From Lentzea albidocapillata subsp. violacea (lineage in GTDB: Bacteria > Actinomycetota > Actinomycetes > Mycobacteriales > Pseudonocardiaceae): a DNA stretch of 64,000 bases. Within the stretch, counting starts at the first letter, position 1. Each line of letters opens with the position of its first letter. The notes under the pieces are model-generated. The model did not search any database. It was given only the letters and a program-made list of their open reading frames with translations, and had not been told where the DNA came from. Of this stretch, positions 33,556 to 42,477 are shown in pieces. The stretch covers positions 1 to 64,000 of the forward strand of contig NZ_FNET01000008.1 in the NCBI RefSeq assembly GCF_900100275.1. The letters are read 5' to 3'. The translations under genes were made by a program, and so were the position numbers.

Positions 33556-34487
33556 CAGGCACGCACCTTCGTCTGCCTCGGGTCGAACGCGTCGCGCAGG
33601 CCGTCACCGATGAAGTTGACGGCCAGGGAGAGCGACACGAGCACGATGAACGGACCCCAGAACAGCCACGGCCGGTTCATGAACTGCCCGTAGTTCTCGA
33701 GCACGATCACGCCGAGCGACGTGTCCGGGGGCTGGACGCCCAGGCCCAGGAACGACAACGCGGCCTCGGTCAGCACCGCGGCGGCGATCGCCAGCGTGGC
33801 GTTGACCGTGATGCTGCCGATCATGTTCGGCACGAGGTGCTTGAAGATGATGCGTGGCGTCGAGGCACCACAGGCCCGCGCCGCCTCGATGAACTCCCGC
33901 TGTGCCAGCGAAAGCGTCTCACCGCGGGTGATGCGGGCGATCGACATCCACGCGAACGCGGCGAGCACCAGCGCGACGACGTACCAGCTGCCGGAGAAGC
34001 CCTTGACGACGATCGCGGCGACCGCGATCTGCGGGATGATCAGCAGCAGGTCGACGAGGCGCATCAGCACCGTGTCGATGAAGCCGCGCAGATATCCCGC
34101 CAGGGCACCGAAGGTCACACCGATCGCGGTCGCCAGCGCGGCCACGATCAACGCGATCTGCAGCGAGTAGGCCGTGCCGCGCATGAGCAGCGCCAGCATG
34201 TCCTTGCCGACCTGGGTGGTGCCGAGCGGGTGGGTGCCGCTCATCGGCTGGTAGGACTTGCTGGTCACGTCCTCGTAGTCGTAGGTCCAGACGAACGGGC
34301 CGACGAACGCGAACAGCACGAGGAAGACGAAGACACCGAGGCTCACCATCGCGAGCCGGTGGCGCAGGAAGCGCCGCAGGACGAGCTGACCCTGCGTACG
34401 GGTCTTCGCGGCGTCGAACTCGTGGGAGCCAGATCCGGGAGCGCTGTTCACCACGCCGCCCTCGGCCGCCAAGTTGATGTTAGCCAA
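33555..34487 (-). CDS. dppC: Peptide ABC importer, permease (DppC/OppC type)
   Basis: A 310-residue membrane protein: N-terminal cytoplasmic tail, a first helix (LAMVSLGVFVFLVLFAFVGPF), then the permease core with the EAA loop EFIEAARACGASTPRIIFKHLVPNM contacting the ATPases and the final block FIGDGLRDAFDPR. TTG at 34487 is the most likely start: AGGAT lies 7 bp before it and the frame overlaps the dppB stop by 8 bp; no ATG or GTG gives a better N-terminus. It forms a heterodimeric channel with DppB. Confidence 0.92.
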   Translation of the reverse strand: MANINLAAEGGVVNSAPGSGSHEFDAAKTRTQGQLVLRRFLRHRLAMVSLGVFVFLVLFAFVGPFVWTYDYEDVTSKSYQPMSGTHPLGTTQVGKDMLALLMRGTAYSLQIALIVAALATAIGVTFGALAGYLRGFIDTVLMRLVDLLLIIPQIAVAAIVVKGFSGSWYVVALVLAAFAWMSIARITRGETLSLAQREFIEAARACGASTPRIIFKHLVPNMIGSITVNATLAIAAAVLTEAALSFLGLGVQPPDTSLGVIVLENYGQFMNRPWLFWGPFIVLVSLSLAVNFIGDGLRDAFDPRQTKVRA

Positions 34488-35478
34488 GGCGAATCCTAGG
34501 GTCGAGGATGCCGTACACGACGTCGGCGATCAGGTTGAACAGCACGATCAGGGTCGCCGTGACGGCGAGCCAGCCCATCAGCATCGGCGGGTCGAACTGC
34601 CGCACGGAGTTGACCAGCAGCGTGCCCATACCGGCCCAGCCGAACACGGTCTCGGTGATGATCGCGCCGGACAGCACGGCACCGAAGTTCAGCGAGAACA
34701 GCGTGGACACCGGGATGAGCGCGTTGCGGAACGCGTGCTTGAAGATCACGCGGCTCTGGGAGATGCCCTTCGCCCGCGCGGTGCGCACGAAGTCCGAGTG
34801 CAGGATCTCCAGCATGGAGGCGCGTTCGAACCGGCTGTAGGCGGCGAAGCTGATCAGCATCAGCGCGACCGTCGGCAGCAGGAACGTGCCGGTGTACTTG
34901 AAGATCACTTCACCGAAGCTGCCACTGAAGCCACCCGGCCGTGGGCCCGCGGTGGTGAGCCAGCGGTCCAGCCCCATCGACTCCAGGACGTTGTTGAACT
35001 GGATGCCGTAGTTCTTCACGATGACCGCGACGCAGAAGATCGGCATCGAGAACATGAGGAACGCGGTGCTGGTGGCCAGGTAGTCGAAGATCGAGTACTG
35101 GCGCACGGCGGCGAGCACGCCGACCGAGACACCCAGTGTGAGGGCGAGGAGCTCGGCGCCGATGACGAGGCGTCCGGTGGTCCACAGCGCGTCGGTGACG
35201 GCCGGGAAGACAGCGGTCTTGGCCTGACCGAGGGCGATGCTCTGACCCCAGTCGCCGGACAGGAAGTCGGTGAGCCAGTTCCAGTAACGGATGAACACCG
35301 GCTTGTCCAGGCCGAGGGCCACCTCGGCGGCCTTGAGGTCGGCTTCGGTGACGCCGGGCCGGAATCGCATTTCCGCCAAGGGGTTTCCGGCGGTGGCGAC
35401 CAGGACGTAACAGGCGAAGCTGCCGATCAGCAGGATGGGTATGGAGATCAGCAGCCGTCGGATGATGTAGCGGATCAC
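34480..35478 (-). CDS. dppB: Peptide ABC importer, permease (DppB/OppB type)
   Basis: A 332-residue membrane permease starting IRYIIRRLLISIPILLIGSFACYVLV. It has six helices, the large periplasmic loop after helix 1 (KAAEVALGLDKPVFIRYWNWL) and the EAA loop DFVRTARAKGISQSRVIFKHAFRNALIP that contacts the ATPases. The ATG at 35478 is preceded by CTAGGAG. It follows the binding-protein gene dppA after a 92-bp gap that contains a strong hairpin, and precedes dppC with overlap. Confidence 0.93.
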   Translation of the reverse strand: MIRYIIRRLLISIPILLIGSFACYVLVATAGNPLAEMRFRPGVTEADLKAAEVALGLDKPVFIRYWNWLTDFLSGDWGQSIALGQAKTAVFPAVTDALWTTGRLVIGAELLALTLGVSVGVLAAVRQYSIFDYLATSTAFLMFSMPIFCVAVIVKNYGIQFNNVLESMGLDRWLTTAGPRPGGFSGSFGEVIFKYTGTFLLPTVALMLISFAAYSRFERASMLEILHSDFVRTARAKGISQSRVIFKHAFRNALIPVSTLFSLNFGAVLSGAIITETVFGWAGMGTLLVNSVRQFDPPMLMGWLAVTATLIVLFNLIADVVYGILDPRIRLG

Positions 35479-35505
35479 GGCGGGCTCCTAGGGGGCAACC
35501 CGGCT

Positions 35506-35540
35506 CGGGCGGGGCCGGACTCGTGGTCCGGCCCCGCCCG
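35506..35540 (-). terminator. Intra-operon hairpin between dppA and dppB
   Basis: cgggcggggccggac (35506-35520) and gtccggccccgcccg (35526-35540) form a perfect 15-bp stem with a 5-nt loop. It lies 30 bp after the dppA stop on the minus strand. Such stems between a binding-protein gene and the permease genes usually protect the upstream message or cause partial termination, which gives excess binding protein. That role is inferred from position. Confidence 0.7.
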
Positions 35541-35570
35541 GTCAGGCGTTGCGCACTTCAGCTAAGACGA

Positions 35571-37352
35571 TTACTTGGTCTGCCACTCGTTGGCGTTCCA
35601 AAGCGCGCCGTAGTAGCTCTGGAAGTACACGCGGTCGAGCCCCTTGAATGCCCACATGTTCGGCATCTGGAAGAGCGGGAGCGACGCGTAGGCGTTCGAG
35701 ATCTCCTCGTCGGCCTTCTGGAAGAACTTGAGCGAGTCCGCGATCGACGTCTGGGACACGGCCGACTTGAAGGCCTCGTCCGCTGCCGGGACCGACACGT
35801 TCTGCCAGTTCTGGCCACCGCCGGTCTCGTAGATCGACTTCTTGTCGCTCTTGGTCGGGCCACCGGACCACGCGAACAGCGCGACGTCGTAGTCACCCTG
35901 GCTCACGCGCTCGTCGAGGAAGTTCGGGTCGGTGTCGTCCTTGATCTCGATACCGGCTTCCTTGCACTGGCCCTGGACCAGCTCGACGGTCTGCTTGCGC
36001 CGCGGGATGTCGGTGTGGCTGATCCGGAAGGAGGCACGCACGCCGTCCTTCGCGAACACGCCGTCCGCACCCTGCGTCCAGCCCGCGTCACTGAGGATCT
36101 TCTTCGCCGCGGTGGGGTCGCCCTTGGCCTTCTCGGCGTAGAGGTCCTTGTAGCCCTCGTCCTTCGGGAAGAAGATCAGGCTGCCGAGCGGCTTCGCGTC
36201 GGACTGCACCTCGGAGATCAGCTTGTCGATGATGTCCTGGCGCTTGACGCACATGAAGAACGCCTTGCGGACCTCTTCCTTCGACAGCACCGGGTGCTTC
36301 ATCTGGATGTCGAAGTGCTCGAACGACAGGCCGGGGCCCGCGCCGAACGTGATGCCCTGGGCGCTGAGGCCCTTCAGCTTCGTCGCGGCGTTCGCGTCGG
36401 GCTGGGCCATGGAGTTGACGGCGACCTCACCGTTCTCCAGCGCCTGCGCCTGCGCGACGGGGTCCGGGACCGCCTTGAGGACGATCTTGGACGGGCCACC
36501 GGGCTTGCCGACCCACTTGGGGTTGCGCTCCAGCGTCACCGACTGGTTCGGCTCGAAGGCCGTCAGGACGTAGGGGCCCGCACCCGGCATGAGCGCCGCG
36601 GTGAAGCCGTTCCACTTCTCGTTCCAGAAGTCGGCGGCCTTCTGGATGTCAGCGGCCGCGCTGTCCTTGTTCAGCTTGGTGATGTCGGCGATGCCGGCGT
36701 TCTTCTCCAGGATGTGCGCGGGGAGAACGTCGTTGTTGAACAGGCCGATGTAGTCCGGGTACGGGTCGGCGAAGTTGCCGACGAACGTCTGGTCGTCCTT
36801 GCACTCACCGGTCATCAGGTCGTACCCGGTGCTGCCGGCCGGCTTGAAGTACTTGCTGCCGTCGGCCTTCTTGGACGAGTTGCTCTGCGTGAACCACGCC
36901 ATGTAGAAGTCGTCGCAGTCCCAGGCCTCGCCGTCGGACCAGGTGACGCCCTTCTTCAGCTTCCACGTCACGACCTGCGGAGACTTCGAGGTGACCTCGA
37001 CGCTCTCCATCACGTCCTTGTTGACGCTGTACTTGTTGTTGCCGTTCAGGATGTGCGCACCCGGCTGCGTGAGAACCAGCGCGAACGTGTTGTAGGACTG
37101 GTTGGCGTCCTCAGTCGCGTTGTTGTACGCGGTGAACGCCTTGTCCGTCGACACCACGACCTGGTCGCTCGGCTTCGTTTCCGGCGCGGTGTAGCCGTCC
37201 GCGGACTCGCCGCGTGCGACAGCCATCTCCGCGATGGTGGCGTCGCCACCGTTCGCGTCGCTGCTCCCACCGCCGCCGCCACCGCAGGCACCCAGCACGA
37301 GAGACGCGCTGGCGACCAGCGCGATCGCCGGCAGTGCTTTGGTTCTCCTCAT
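35571..37352 (-). CDS. dppA: Peptide ABC importer, solute-binding lipoprotein (family 5)
   Basis: A 593-residue lipoprotein that captures peptides at the outer membrane surface for DppBCDF. It begins MRRTKALPAIALVASASLVLGACGG, with the lipobox LGAC at about residues 20-23 and a Gly/Ser linker. The family-5 blocks follow: VTWKLKKGVTWSDGEAWDCDDFYMAW and GAGPYVLTAFEPNQSVTLERNPKW. The ATG at 37352 has GGAGGG 9 bp upstream, which decides it against the GTG two codons earlier. Four conserved Cys (for example DCDDF and GECKDDQ) may form disulfides. Similar in type to OppA of mycobacteria (Rv1280c). Confidence 0.93.
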   Translation of the reverse strand: MRRTKALPAIALVASASLVLGACGGGGGGSSDANGGDATIAEMAVARGESADGYTAPETKPSDQVVVSTDKAFTAYNNATEDANQSYNTFALVLTQPGAHILNGNNKYSVNKDVMESVEVTSKSPQVVTWKLKKGVTWSDGEAWDCDDFYMAWFTQSNSSKKADGSKYFKPAGSTGYDLMTGECKDDQTFVGNFADPYPDYIGLFNNDVLPAHILEKNAGIADITKLNKDSAAADIQKAADFWNEKWNGFTAALMPGAGPYVLTAFEPNQSVTLERNPKWVGKPGGPSKIVLKAVPDPVAQAQALENGEVAVNSMAQPDANAATKLKGLSAQGITFGAGPGLSFEHFDIQMKHPVLSKEEVRKAFFMCVKRQDIIDKLISEVQSDAKPLGSLIFFPKDEGYKDLYAEKAKGDPTAAKKILSDAGWTQGADGVFAKDGVRASFRISHTDIPRRKQTVELVQGQCKEAGIEIKDDTDPNFLDERVSQGDYDVALFAWSGGPTKSDKKSIYETGGGQNWQNVSVPAADEAFKSAVSQTSIADSLKFFQKADEEISNAYASLPLFQMPNMWAFKGLDRVYFQSYYGALWNANEWQTK

Positions 37353-37652
37353 CGACACGTGCCCTCCTAGCACTGGGCGGCTGTGGCCTGGTCGGCCAGC
37401 ACGCCCATAACCGTGATGTGCCATACGCGCCCCGAACCGGCACATCGTGGGCAGCACGGTAAGAACCCGTTGAGGCGGCGGTCACTACCTAAGGGGGTGA
37501 TCGTGACCCAATGGAAACAGGTTGTAGCAGGCCGCAATGGCCCGATTACCGGGCGAAAGCGTTCGTTGACCGGGCACGTGAAATTCTGTCAACGACAACG
37601 GCCGAACGTAGCAACGCGAAAAGGGCGCGCGCAACGCATTTTTCGGCCCCGA
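37353..37652. other. Intergenic region with dppA promoter
   Basis: This 300-bp region between lpqW's end and dppA's start has a lower GC content than its surroundings and should hold the dpp promoter on the minus strand. An inverted repeat cgttgac (37564-37570) / gtcaacg (37588-37594), 17 bp apart, could be an operator. I see no conserved gene; the open frames crossing it have no family resemblance. Confidence 0.4.
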
Positions 37653-39317
37653 CTACCTGTCGAGACGCCGCCATTCGGGTGCGTCGCTGAGCACGCCCGC
37701 GAAGGGTGCCCCGGCGTCGACACCCGAGACCGCCGTGGGAAGCACACCAAGTAGATCGACTACCTGGAACAACGGCACCGAAACGGCCTGGGCGGCGATC
37801 AACGGCTCGACCCGCGCCAGCACGTCGGCCACGAGCACCTTGCCGGTCAGCGCGGCGTCGATGTCCGCCTGGATCGCCGGGTCGCAGAAGCCGGCGGCGT
37901 TCCGCGGGCTGGGCGTCGCCCCGTCCGGAGCGTCACCGGCACACCCGAACTCACTCGCGAGCGCCGCCGCCGTGTCCCCCGCGTCGACCCGCGGCACGAC
38001 GGCGATGTCGATGTCCTTCTCCGTGAGCTGCGTGCTGAAAAGGTCCTCGGCGCTCGGCGTGACGACCTCGGAGTCGATCCCGCGTTCCTTCAGCTGGACC
38101 TTGATCCGGTTCGCGATGCCGACGTACGGCTCGGTCTTCTCCGGCGCGGCGATGCGGAGCTTGAGCGCCTTGCCGTCCTTCTGCCACTCGGCGCCGGCCT
38201 TGGAGTAGCCGGCCTCGGTCAGCAACTGCTCGCTCGCCGCCACGTCGAGCGTGTTCCCGTTGATCGTCTGCACGTACCCGGCACGGCTGGGCGGCACCAC
38301 GTACGAGTCGGCCCGGAACGAGGCACTCGGCCCGCTCTGCGTCCCGGACGCAATGAGCGCCTCACGGTCGAGCGAGGCCACGATCGCCTTGCGCATCTTG
38401 ACGTCCGCGAGCCGCTCACTCGCCGGCCGCAACAACACCTGCACGACCTCGTTGCGCGGCACGGGTTTCGTCGTGACCTTCTCGATCTCCTTGAGCACGT
38501 TCACATCCGCGGCGTCCGCACGAAGCAGCGCGGCCTGATTGTCGCCTTTGGACAGTGACTCGGCCATCGCGCTGTGCGTGGCCCTGCGGATGACGACCCG
38601 GTCGAGCGTCGTCGGCACCTCCCAGTACCGATCGCTGCGTTCGAGCACGACCTCGCCACGCGGCTCGTCGAGGCTGCGCACCTGGAAAGGCCCCGCAGTG
38701 GCCGGAAAGCCGGTGGAGAGCACGTTCGACCACGTGCCCGGCGCGTCCTTGAGCAGGTGCGCGGGCAACAGGTTCGAGAAGAGGCTCCGCCACCCAGGGA
38801 ACGGCTTGCCGAAGACGACCTCGACGACCTTGCCGCCCTCACGCGCGCTGATGTTGTTGATGAGCCGGTAACCCGCCGGATCCACCACACCGGGCTCGGC
38901 CCGCATACGCTGCCACAGGTAGTAGAAGTCCTCGGCGGCGATCGGAGCGCTGTCCGACCAGCTGGCGTCCTTACGGATCGTGTAGCTGACCGTGAACGGC
39001 TCGGCCTTCGTGACCTTCGCGCTCACCATGAGGTTCCGGTCAAGCTGCGGCGCGCCGTCGTTGCCCGGCCTGAACGGACTCGGCAGCAGCAGCGAACTCA
39101 ACGCGGTCGTGATGGGACTCTGCGCGGCGAGGGCATGCGGGTTGTAACCGCCGGCCACGTCGTCCACGCCGACCACGATCTCGGTGACCTTGGGCCCCGT
39201 GGTGGTGATGACAGGCGCCTCGGACTTGGGGACCAGGGGCGGAGGCGGCGCGTTCGTGCACGCCGCAGCTGTGCCGCACAGGACGGCAGCAGCAAGCACT
39301 CCCCCGAGTCGCCTCAT
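37653..39317 (-). CDS. lpqW: LpqW-type lipoprotein (peptide-binding-protein fold)
   Basis: A 554-residue lipoprotein with the SBP family-5 fold but no transporter genes of its own. It begins MRRLGGVLAAAVLCGTAAACTN (lipobox TAAAC), then a Pro-rich linker and VDDVAGGYNPHALAAQSP. In mycobacteria LpqW (Rv1166), encoded next to typA as here, channels PIM precursors towards lipomannan/LAM and interacts with the PimE branch; pimE lies 15 kb away in this window. The ATG at 39317 follows GAGGACC; a GTG 9 bp upstream is less likely. Whether the protein has the same envelope role here is inference from synteny. Confidence 0.87.
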   Translation of the reverse strand: MRRLGGVLAAAVLCGTAAACTNAPPPPLVPKSEAPVITTTGPKVTEIVVGVDDVAGGYNPHALAAQSPITTALSSLLLPSPFRPGNDGAPQLDRNLMVSAKVTKAEPFTVSYTIRKDASWSDSAPIAAEDFYYLWQRMRAEPGVVDPAGYRLINNISAREGGKVVEVVFGKPFPGWRSLFSNLLPAHLLKDAPGTWSNVLSTGFPATAGPFQVRSLDEPRGEVVLERSDRYWEVPTTLDRVVIRRATHSAMAESLSKGDNQAALLRADAADVNVLKEIEKVTTKPVPRNEVVQVLLRPASERLADVKMRKAIVASLDREALIASGTQSGPSASFRADSYVVPPSRAGYVQTINGNTLDVAASEQLLTEAGYSKAGAEWQKDGKALKLRIAAPEKTEPYVGIANRIKVQLKERGIDSEVVTPSAEDLFSTQLTEKDIDIAVVPRVDAGDTAAALASEFGCAGDAPDGATPSPRNAAGFCDPAIQADIDAALTGKVLVADVLARVEPLIAAQAVSVPLFQVVDLLGVLPTAVSGVDAGAPFAGVLSDAPEWRRLDR

Positions 39318-39530
39318 GGTCCTCACATTGCCAGAAGGTTGGTGGTGGCGTTCGGGCAACCCGGCTTTTGTCACCCGCGCCACTTGTGGGACGTGTGGTG
39401 GTTGTTACGGGTTGCTCGGTTGGTGGGTAGTACGGGTCACTTGGGTGGGTGGTTCGGGGGTTGGGTGGGTTGGATCCGGCGGGGTGGTGGGCTGCTGTGC
39501 GAGTGGTCGGCTTTCGGGGGGTTGGGGAGC

Positions 39531-39716
39531 GTGCGGGTCGGCTTGCGTGGGCTTGTCGCGTTCCAGCGGGGTGGTCACCTGCCGTGCGGGCGGTCGCCCT
39601 GCGTGGGCGGGCGGGTTGGGGGCGTGCGGGTCGGCTTGCGTTGGCCTGTTGCTGTTCCAGCGGGGTGGTCACCTGCCGTGCGGGCGGTCACCGTGCGTGG
39701 GTGGCTGGGCGGGCAG
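39531..39716. repeat. Tandem pair of ~93-bp units
   Basis: The unit beginning gtgcgggtcggcttgcg at 39531 is repeated from 39624 with a few substitutions; both contain ttccagcggggtggtcacct and gtgcgggcggtc. One related unit in inverted orientation lies at about 60410-60510 in block B (agccaacgcaag, ccaccccgctggaac). They form the outer flank of the palindromic element on one side. Confidence 0.75.
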
Positions 39717-39755
39717 TACCGGGTCGGTGCCGGTCATCGCCGCTGCGCGTCGATA

Positions 39756-39880
39756 GCGATTGGGGCTTGACCTTGAGCCTCTGGCGGGATGCTTGACGGC
39801 CGGAAAAGGCCGGGCTGAAAAGCGCCCGGCCGTGCCCATGAGGGGAGCATCCCGCCCACTCAAGGTCAAGCCCCAATCGC
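39756..39880. repeat. 125-bp element with 22-bp terminal inverted repeats, copy A
   Basis: The left arm 39756-39777 (begins gcgattggggcttgacc) is the exact reverse complement of the right arm 39859-39880. Nested inside are a second 11-bp stem (ggcgggatgct 39783-39793 with agcatcccgcc 39846-39856) and an apical stem (ggccgggc 39808-39815 with gcccggcc 39824-39831, loop tgaaaagc). The whole sequence can fold as one long hairpin on either strand. Every base matches copy B at 60256-60380 in reverse orientation. No target duplication flanks it, and the homology to block B continues past both ends. Confidence 0.9.
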
Positions 39881-39928
39881 CGGGGTTGGTTGCGTCATCA
39901 CCGCTTGACCAGCAGGGAGAGGTCCACA

Positions 39929-40146
39929 CGCCTCGGCTTCGCCATTGCCGTTGGCGGAAGGGCGGCTTGGCTTCGCCGTTGCCCTTCGCGTGCGGAGGGA
40001 CGCCTCGGCTTCGCCATTGCCATTGGCGGCAGGGGAGGCTCGGCTCCGCCGTTGCCCTGCGTGTGCGGGAGGGACGCCTCGGCTTCGCCGTTGCGTTGGG
40101 CGGCAGGGTGGCTCGGCTCCGCCATCGCCCTGCCCGCGCGGCTTGA
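39929..40146. repeat. Three tandem 72-74-bp units
   Basis: Units begin with cgcctcggcttcgcc at 39929, 40001 and 40075. Each has the order cgcctcggcttcgcc - ttggcgg - gctcggctccgcc (or gcttggcttcgcc) - ttgcccttcgcgtgcgg, so inside each unit a half-unit is also echoed. Block B has about two inverted units, one of them at 60137-60208. Copy number differs between the blocks, as expected for a slippage-prone tandem repeat. Confidence 0.8.
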
Positions 40147-40359
40147 GTCCCGCCGCGCCCCAGGGCCTGGCTCTGACCGCTCTTCTGGTCAGGGCCAGCC
40201 CCACCCCTCACATCGGCCATTCCAGTCGTCCAGGCCGCCCCCAACCCTGCCTTCAGGCCGTTCCTGCCACCGGCGCCGTCCGGCTCAGGCCTCGTCCGGC
40301 CCAGATCACTCCTCCACCGCGCCCCGTCCTGCCCCCTGGCAGCACCCCGGACAAGACGA

Positions 40360-40390
40360 AGGGCGGCCGGGCCATTGGCCCGGCCGCCCT
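40360..40390 (-). terminator. typA terminator hairpin
   Basis: agggcggccgggcc (40360-40373) pairs perfectly with ggcccggccgccct (40377-40390) around a 3-nt loop att. It lies 26 bp beyond the typA stop on the minus strand, which fits transcription termination, and it separates typA from repeat block A. Confidence 0.85.
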
Positions 40391-40415
40391 GTCAGGCGTT
40401 ACGTCAGCGCTGGTG

Positions 40416-42311
40416 TCAGCCGCGCGCCTTGAGACGCGAGCGCTCGCGGCCTCGCAGGTTCGCGTCCAGGGTCACCTTGCGGACGCGGATGACCTCCGGG
40501 GCCACCTCCACGCACTCGTCGGAGGCGCAGAACTCCAGCGCCTCTTCCAGCGAGAGCTTGCGGGGGCGGGCGAGGGTCTCCATCACGTCTGCCGTGGAGG
40601 AGCGCATGTTCGTGAGCTTCTTCTCGCGGGTGATGTTGACGTCGAGGTCCTCGGCGCGCGGGTTCTCGCCCACGACCATGCCCTCGTAGGCGTCGGCGCC
40701 CGGCTCCACGAAGAAGGTGCCTCGGTCGGCCAGCTGGATCATCGCGTAGGCGGTGATGGAGCCGGTGCGGTCGGCTACCAGGGAGCCGTTGTGGCGGGTG
40801 CGGATCTCGCCCGCCCACGGGGCGTAGCCCTCGGAGACGGCGTTGGCGATGCCGGTGCCTCGGGTCTCGGTGAGGAACTCCGTGCGGAAGCCGATGAGGC
40901 CTCGTGACGGGACCACGTAGTCGAGCTTGATGCGGCCGGTGCCGTGGCCCGACATGTTCTCCATGCGGCCCTTGCGGTTCGCCAGCAGCTGCGTGACGGC
41001 GCCGAGGTGCTCCTCGGGGCAGTCGACGGACAGGCGCTCGAACGGCTCGTGGATCTTGCCGTCGACCATGTGCGTGACGACCTGGGGCTTGCCCACGGTC
41101 AGCTCGAAGCCCTCGCGGCGCATCTGCTCGACCAGGATGGCCAGCGCCAGCTCGCCGCGGCCCTGCACCTCCCAGGTGTCCGGGCGCTCGGTCGGCAGGA
41201 CCTTCACCGACACGTTGCCGACGAGTTCGGCGTCGAGACGCGCCTTGAGCACGCGGGCGGTGAGCTTGGTGCCGCCGTTGCGACCCGCCAGGGGCGAGGT
41301 GTTCACACCGACGGTCATCGAGATGGCCGGCTGGTCGACCGTGATCCGGGGCAGCGCCTCGGGGGTCTCGGCGTCGGCCAGCGTGTCACCGATGGTGATG
41401 TCCGCGATGCCGGCGATGGCGACCAGGTCACCCGCACGAGCGAACTCGGCCGGGACGCGGTCCAGCGCCTCGGTGATGAGGAGCTCGGTGATGCGGACCT
41501 TGACGGGCTCGCCGTCCTCGCGGCACCACGCCACGGTCTCGCCCTTGCGCATCGTGCCCTGGTGGATGCGGCACAGTGCGATACGACCGAGGAAGGTCGA
41601 GGCGTCGAGGTTCGTGACGAGCGCCTGCAGCGGGCCGTCGACGTCGACGTGAGGGGCGGGGATGTGGTCGAGCAGCACCTGGAACAGGACGTCCAGGTTC
41701 TCCTCGTCCGGCAGGCCGCCGTCCTCGGGCTGGTTCAGCGACGCACGACCGGCGCGCGCCGAGGCGTAGACGACCGGCAGGTCCAGCACGGACTCGTCGG
41801 CGCCCACCTCGGTCGCGAGGTCGAGCAGCAGGTCGTGGGCTTCCTCGACGACCTCGGAGATCCGGGCGTCGGGGCGGTCGACCTTGTTGACCAGCAGGAT
41901 CACCGGCAGGCCGGCCGAGAGCGTCTTGCGCAGGACGAAGCGCGTCTGGGGCAGCGGGCCCTCGGACGCGTCGACCAGCAGGACGACGCCGTCGACCATC
42001 GCCAGCGCACGCTCGACCTCGCCGCCGAAGTCGGCGTGGCCGGGGGTGTCGACCACGTTGATGATCACGTCGCCGTCCGGCGTGTGCCTGCGCACAGCCG
42101 TGTTCTTGGCGAGGATCGTGATGCCCTTCTCCCGCTCGAGCTCGCCCGAGTCCATGACCCGGTCGACGAGCTCGGCACGCGCGGAGAAGGCGCCAGACTG
42201 GCGCAGCATTGCATCGACCAGGGTGGTCTTACCGTGGTCGACGTGCGCGACGATCGCGACATTTCGCAGGTCAGTTCGCGTCTGAAGGACAGACACGGTG
42301 GCCGTGGGCAC
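40416..42311 (-). CDS. typA: Ribosome-associated GTPase TypA/BipA
   Basis: Translational GTPase of the EF-G type that helps 50S assembly and adaptation to cold and stress. The 631-residue protein has G1 AHVDHGKTT, the switch region GITILAKNTAV, G3 DTPGHADF, G4 VNKVDRPDAR, then the beta-barrel domains and the TypA-specific C-terminal domain (GRGELALAILVEQMRREGFE, NMSGHGTGRIKLDYVVPSRGLIGFRTEF). The start GTG at 42311 has AGGAGT 6 bp upstream. The neighbour lpqW is conserved with mycobacteria (Rv1165/Rv1166). It is divergent from the 51-aa Lys/Cys-rich gene. Confidence 0.96.
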   Translation of the reverse strand: MPTATVSVLQTRTDLRNVAIVAHVDHGKTTLVDAMLRQSGAFSARAELVDRVMDSGELEREKGITILAKNTAVRRHTPDGDVIINVVDTPGHADFGGEVERALAMVDGVVLLVDASEGPLPQTRFVLRKTLSAGLPVILLVNKVDRPDARISEVVEEAHDLLLDLATEVGADESVLDLPVVYASARAGRASLNQPEDGGLPDEENLDVLFQVLLDHIPAPHVDVDGPLQALVTNLDASTFLGRIALCRIHQGTMRKGETVAWCREDGEPVKVRITELLITEALDRVPAEFARAGDLVAIAGIADITIGDTLADAETPEALPRITVDQPAISMTVGVNTSPLAGRNGGTKLTARVLKARLDAELVGNVSVKVLPTERPDTWEVQGRGELALAILVEQMRREGFELTVGKPQVVTHMVDGKIHEPFERLSVDCPEEHLGAVTQLLANRKGRMENMSGHGTGRIKLDYVVPSRGLIGFRTEFLTETRGTGIANAVSEGYAPWAGEIRTRHNGSLVADRTGSITAYAMIQLADRGTFFVEPGADAYEGMVVGENPRAEDLDVNITREKKLTNMRSSTADVMETLARPRKLSLEEALEFCASDECVEVAPEVIRVRKVTLDANLRGRERSRLKARG

Positions 42312-42477
42312 GCAGAACTCCTATGAGCTTCGAAGGCGTTGGAGGGGCTCGCGCCGGACACTTCGATGCGCAGGGCCACTACTGATACTACCGGCTGCGT
42401 CGCCATTACCACACAAGAGTGCCAGTGAACTGAGCCTCACCTACTCTAGCGATACGTGTCGGAGTGGAGTTCAACCA

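Larger units (their letters stand above)
39318..40359. repeat. Repeat block A: modular non-coding repeats
   Basis: About 1 kb without a credible gene. It holds, from left to right, two copies of a roughly 93-bp unit (starting gtgcgggtcggcttgcg at 39531 and 39624), the 125-bp palindromic element, and three copies of a 72-74-bp unit (starting cgcctcggcttcgcc at 39929, 40001 and 40075). From about 39620 to 40080 it is the reverse complement, at roughly 90% identity, of repeat block B at about 60060-60520. Long open frames cross it in several phases, but they are shadows of the repeats. It lies between lpqW and the 3' end of typA. Confidence 0.85.

Noticed and set aside
39318..40359. Several long open frames in repeat block A
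   Set aside because: They run in multiple phases through GC-rich tandem repeats, have no family resemblance and mirror the same shadows in block B; they are artefacts of the repeats.
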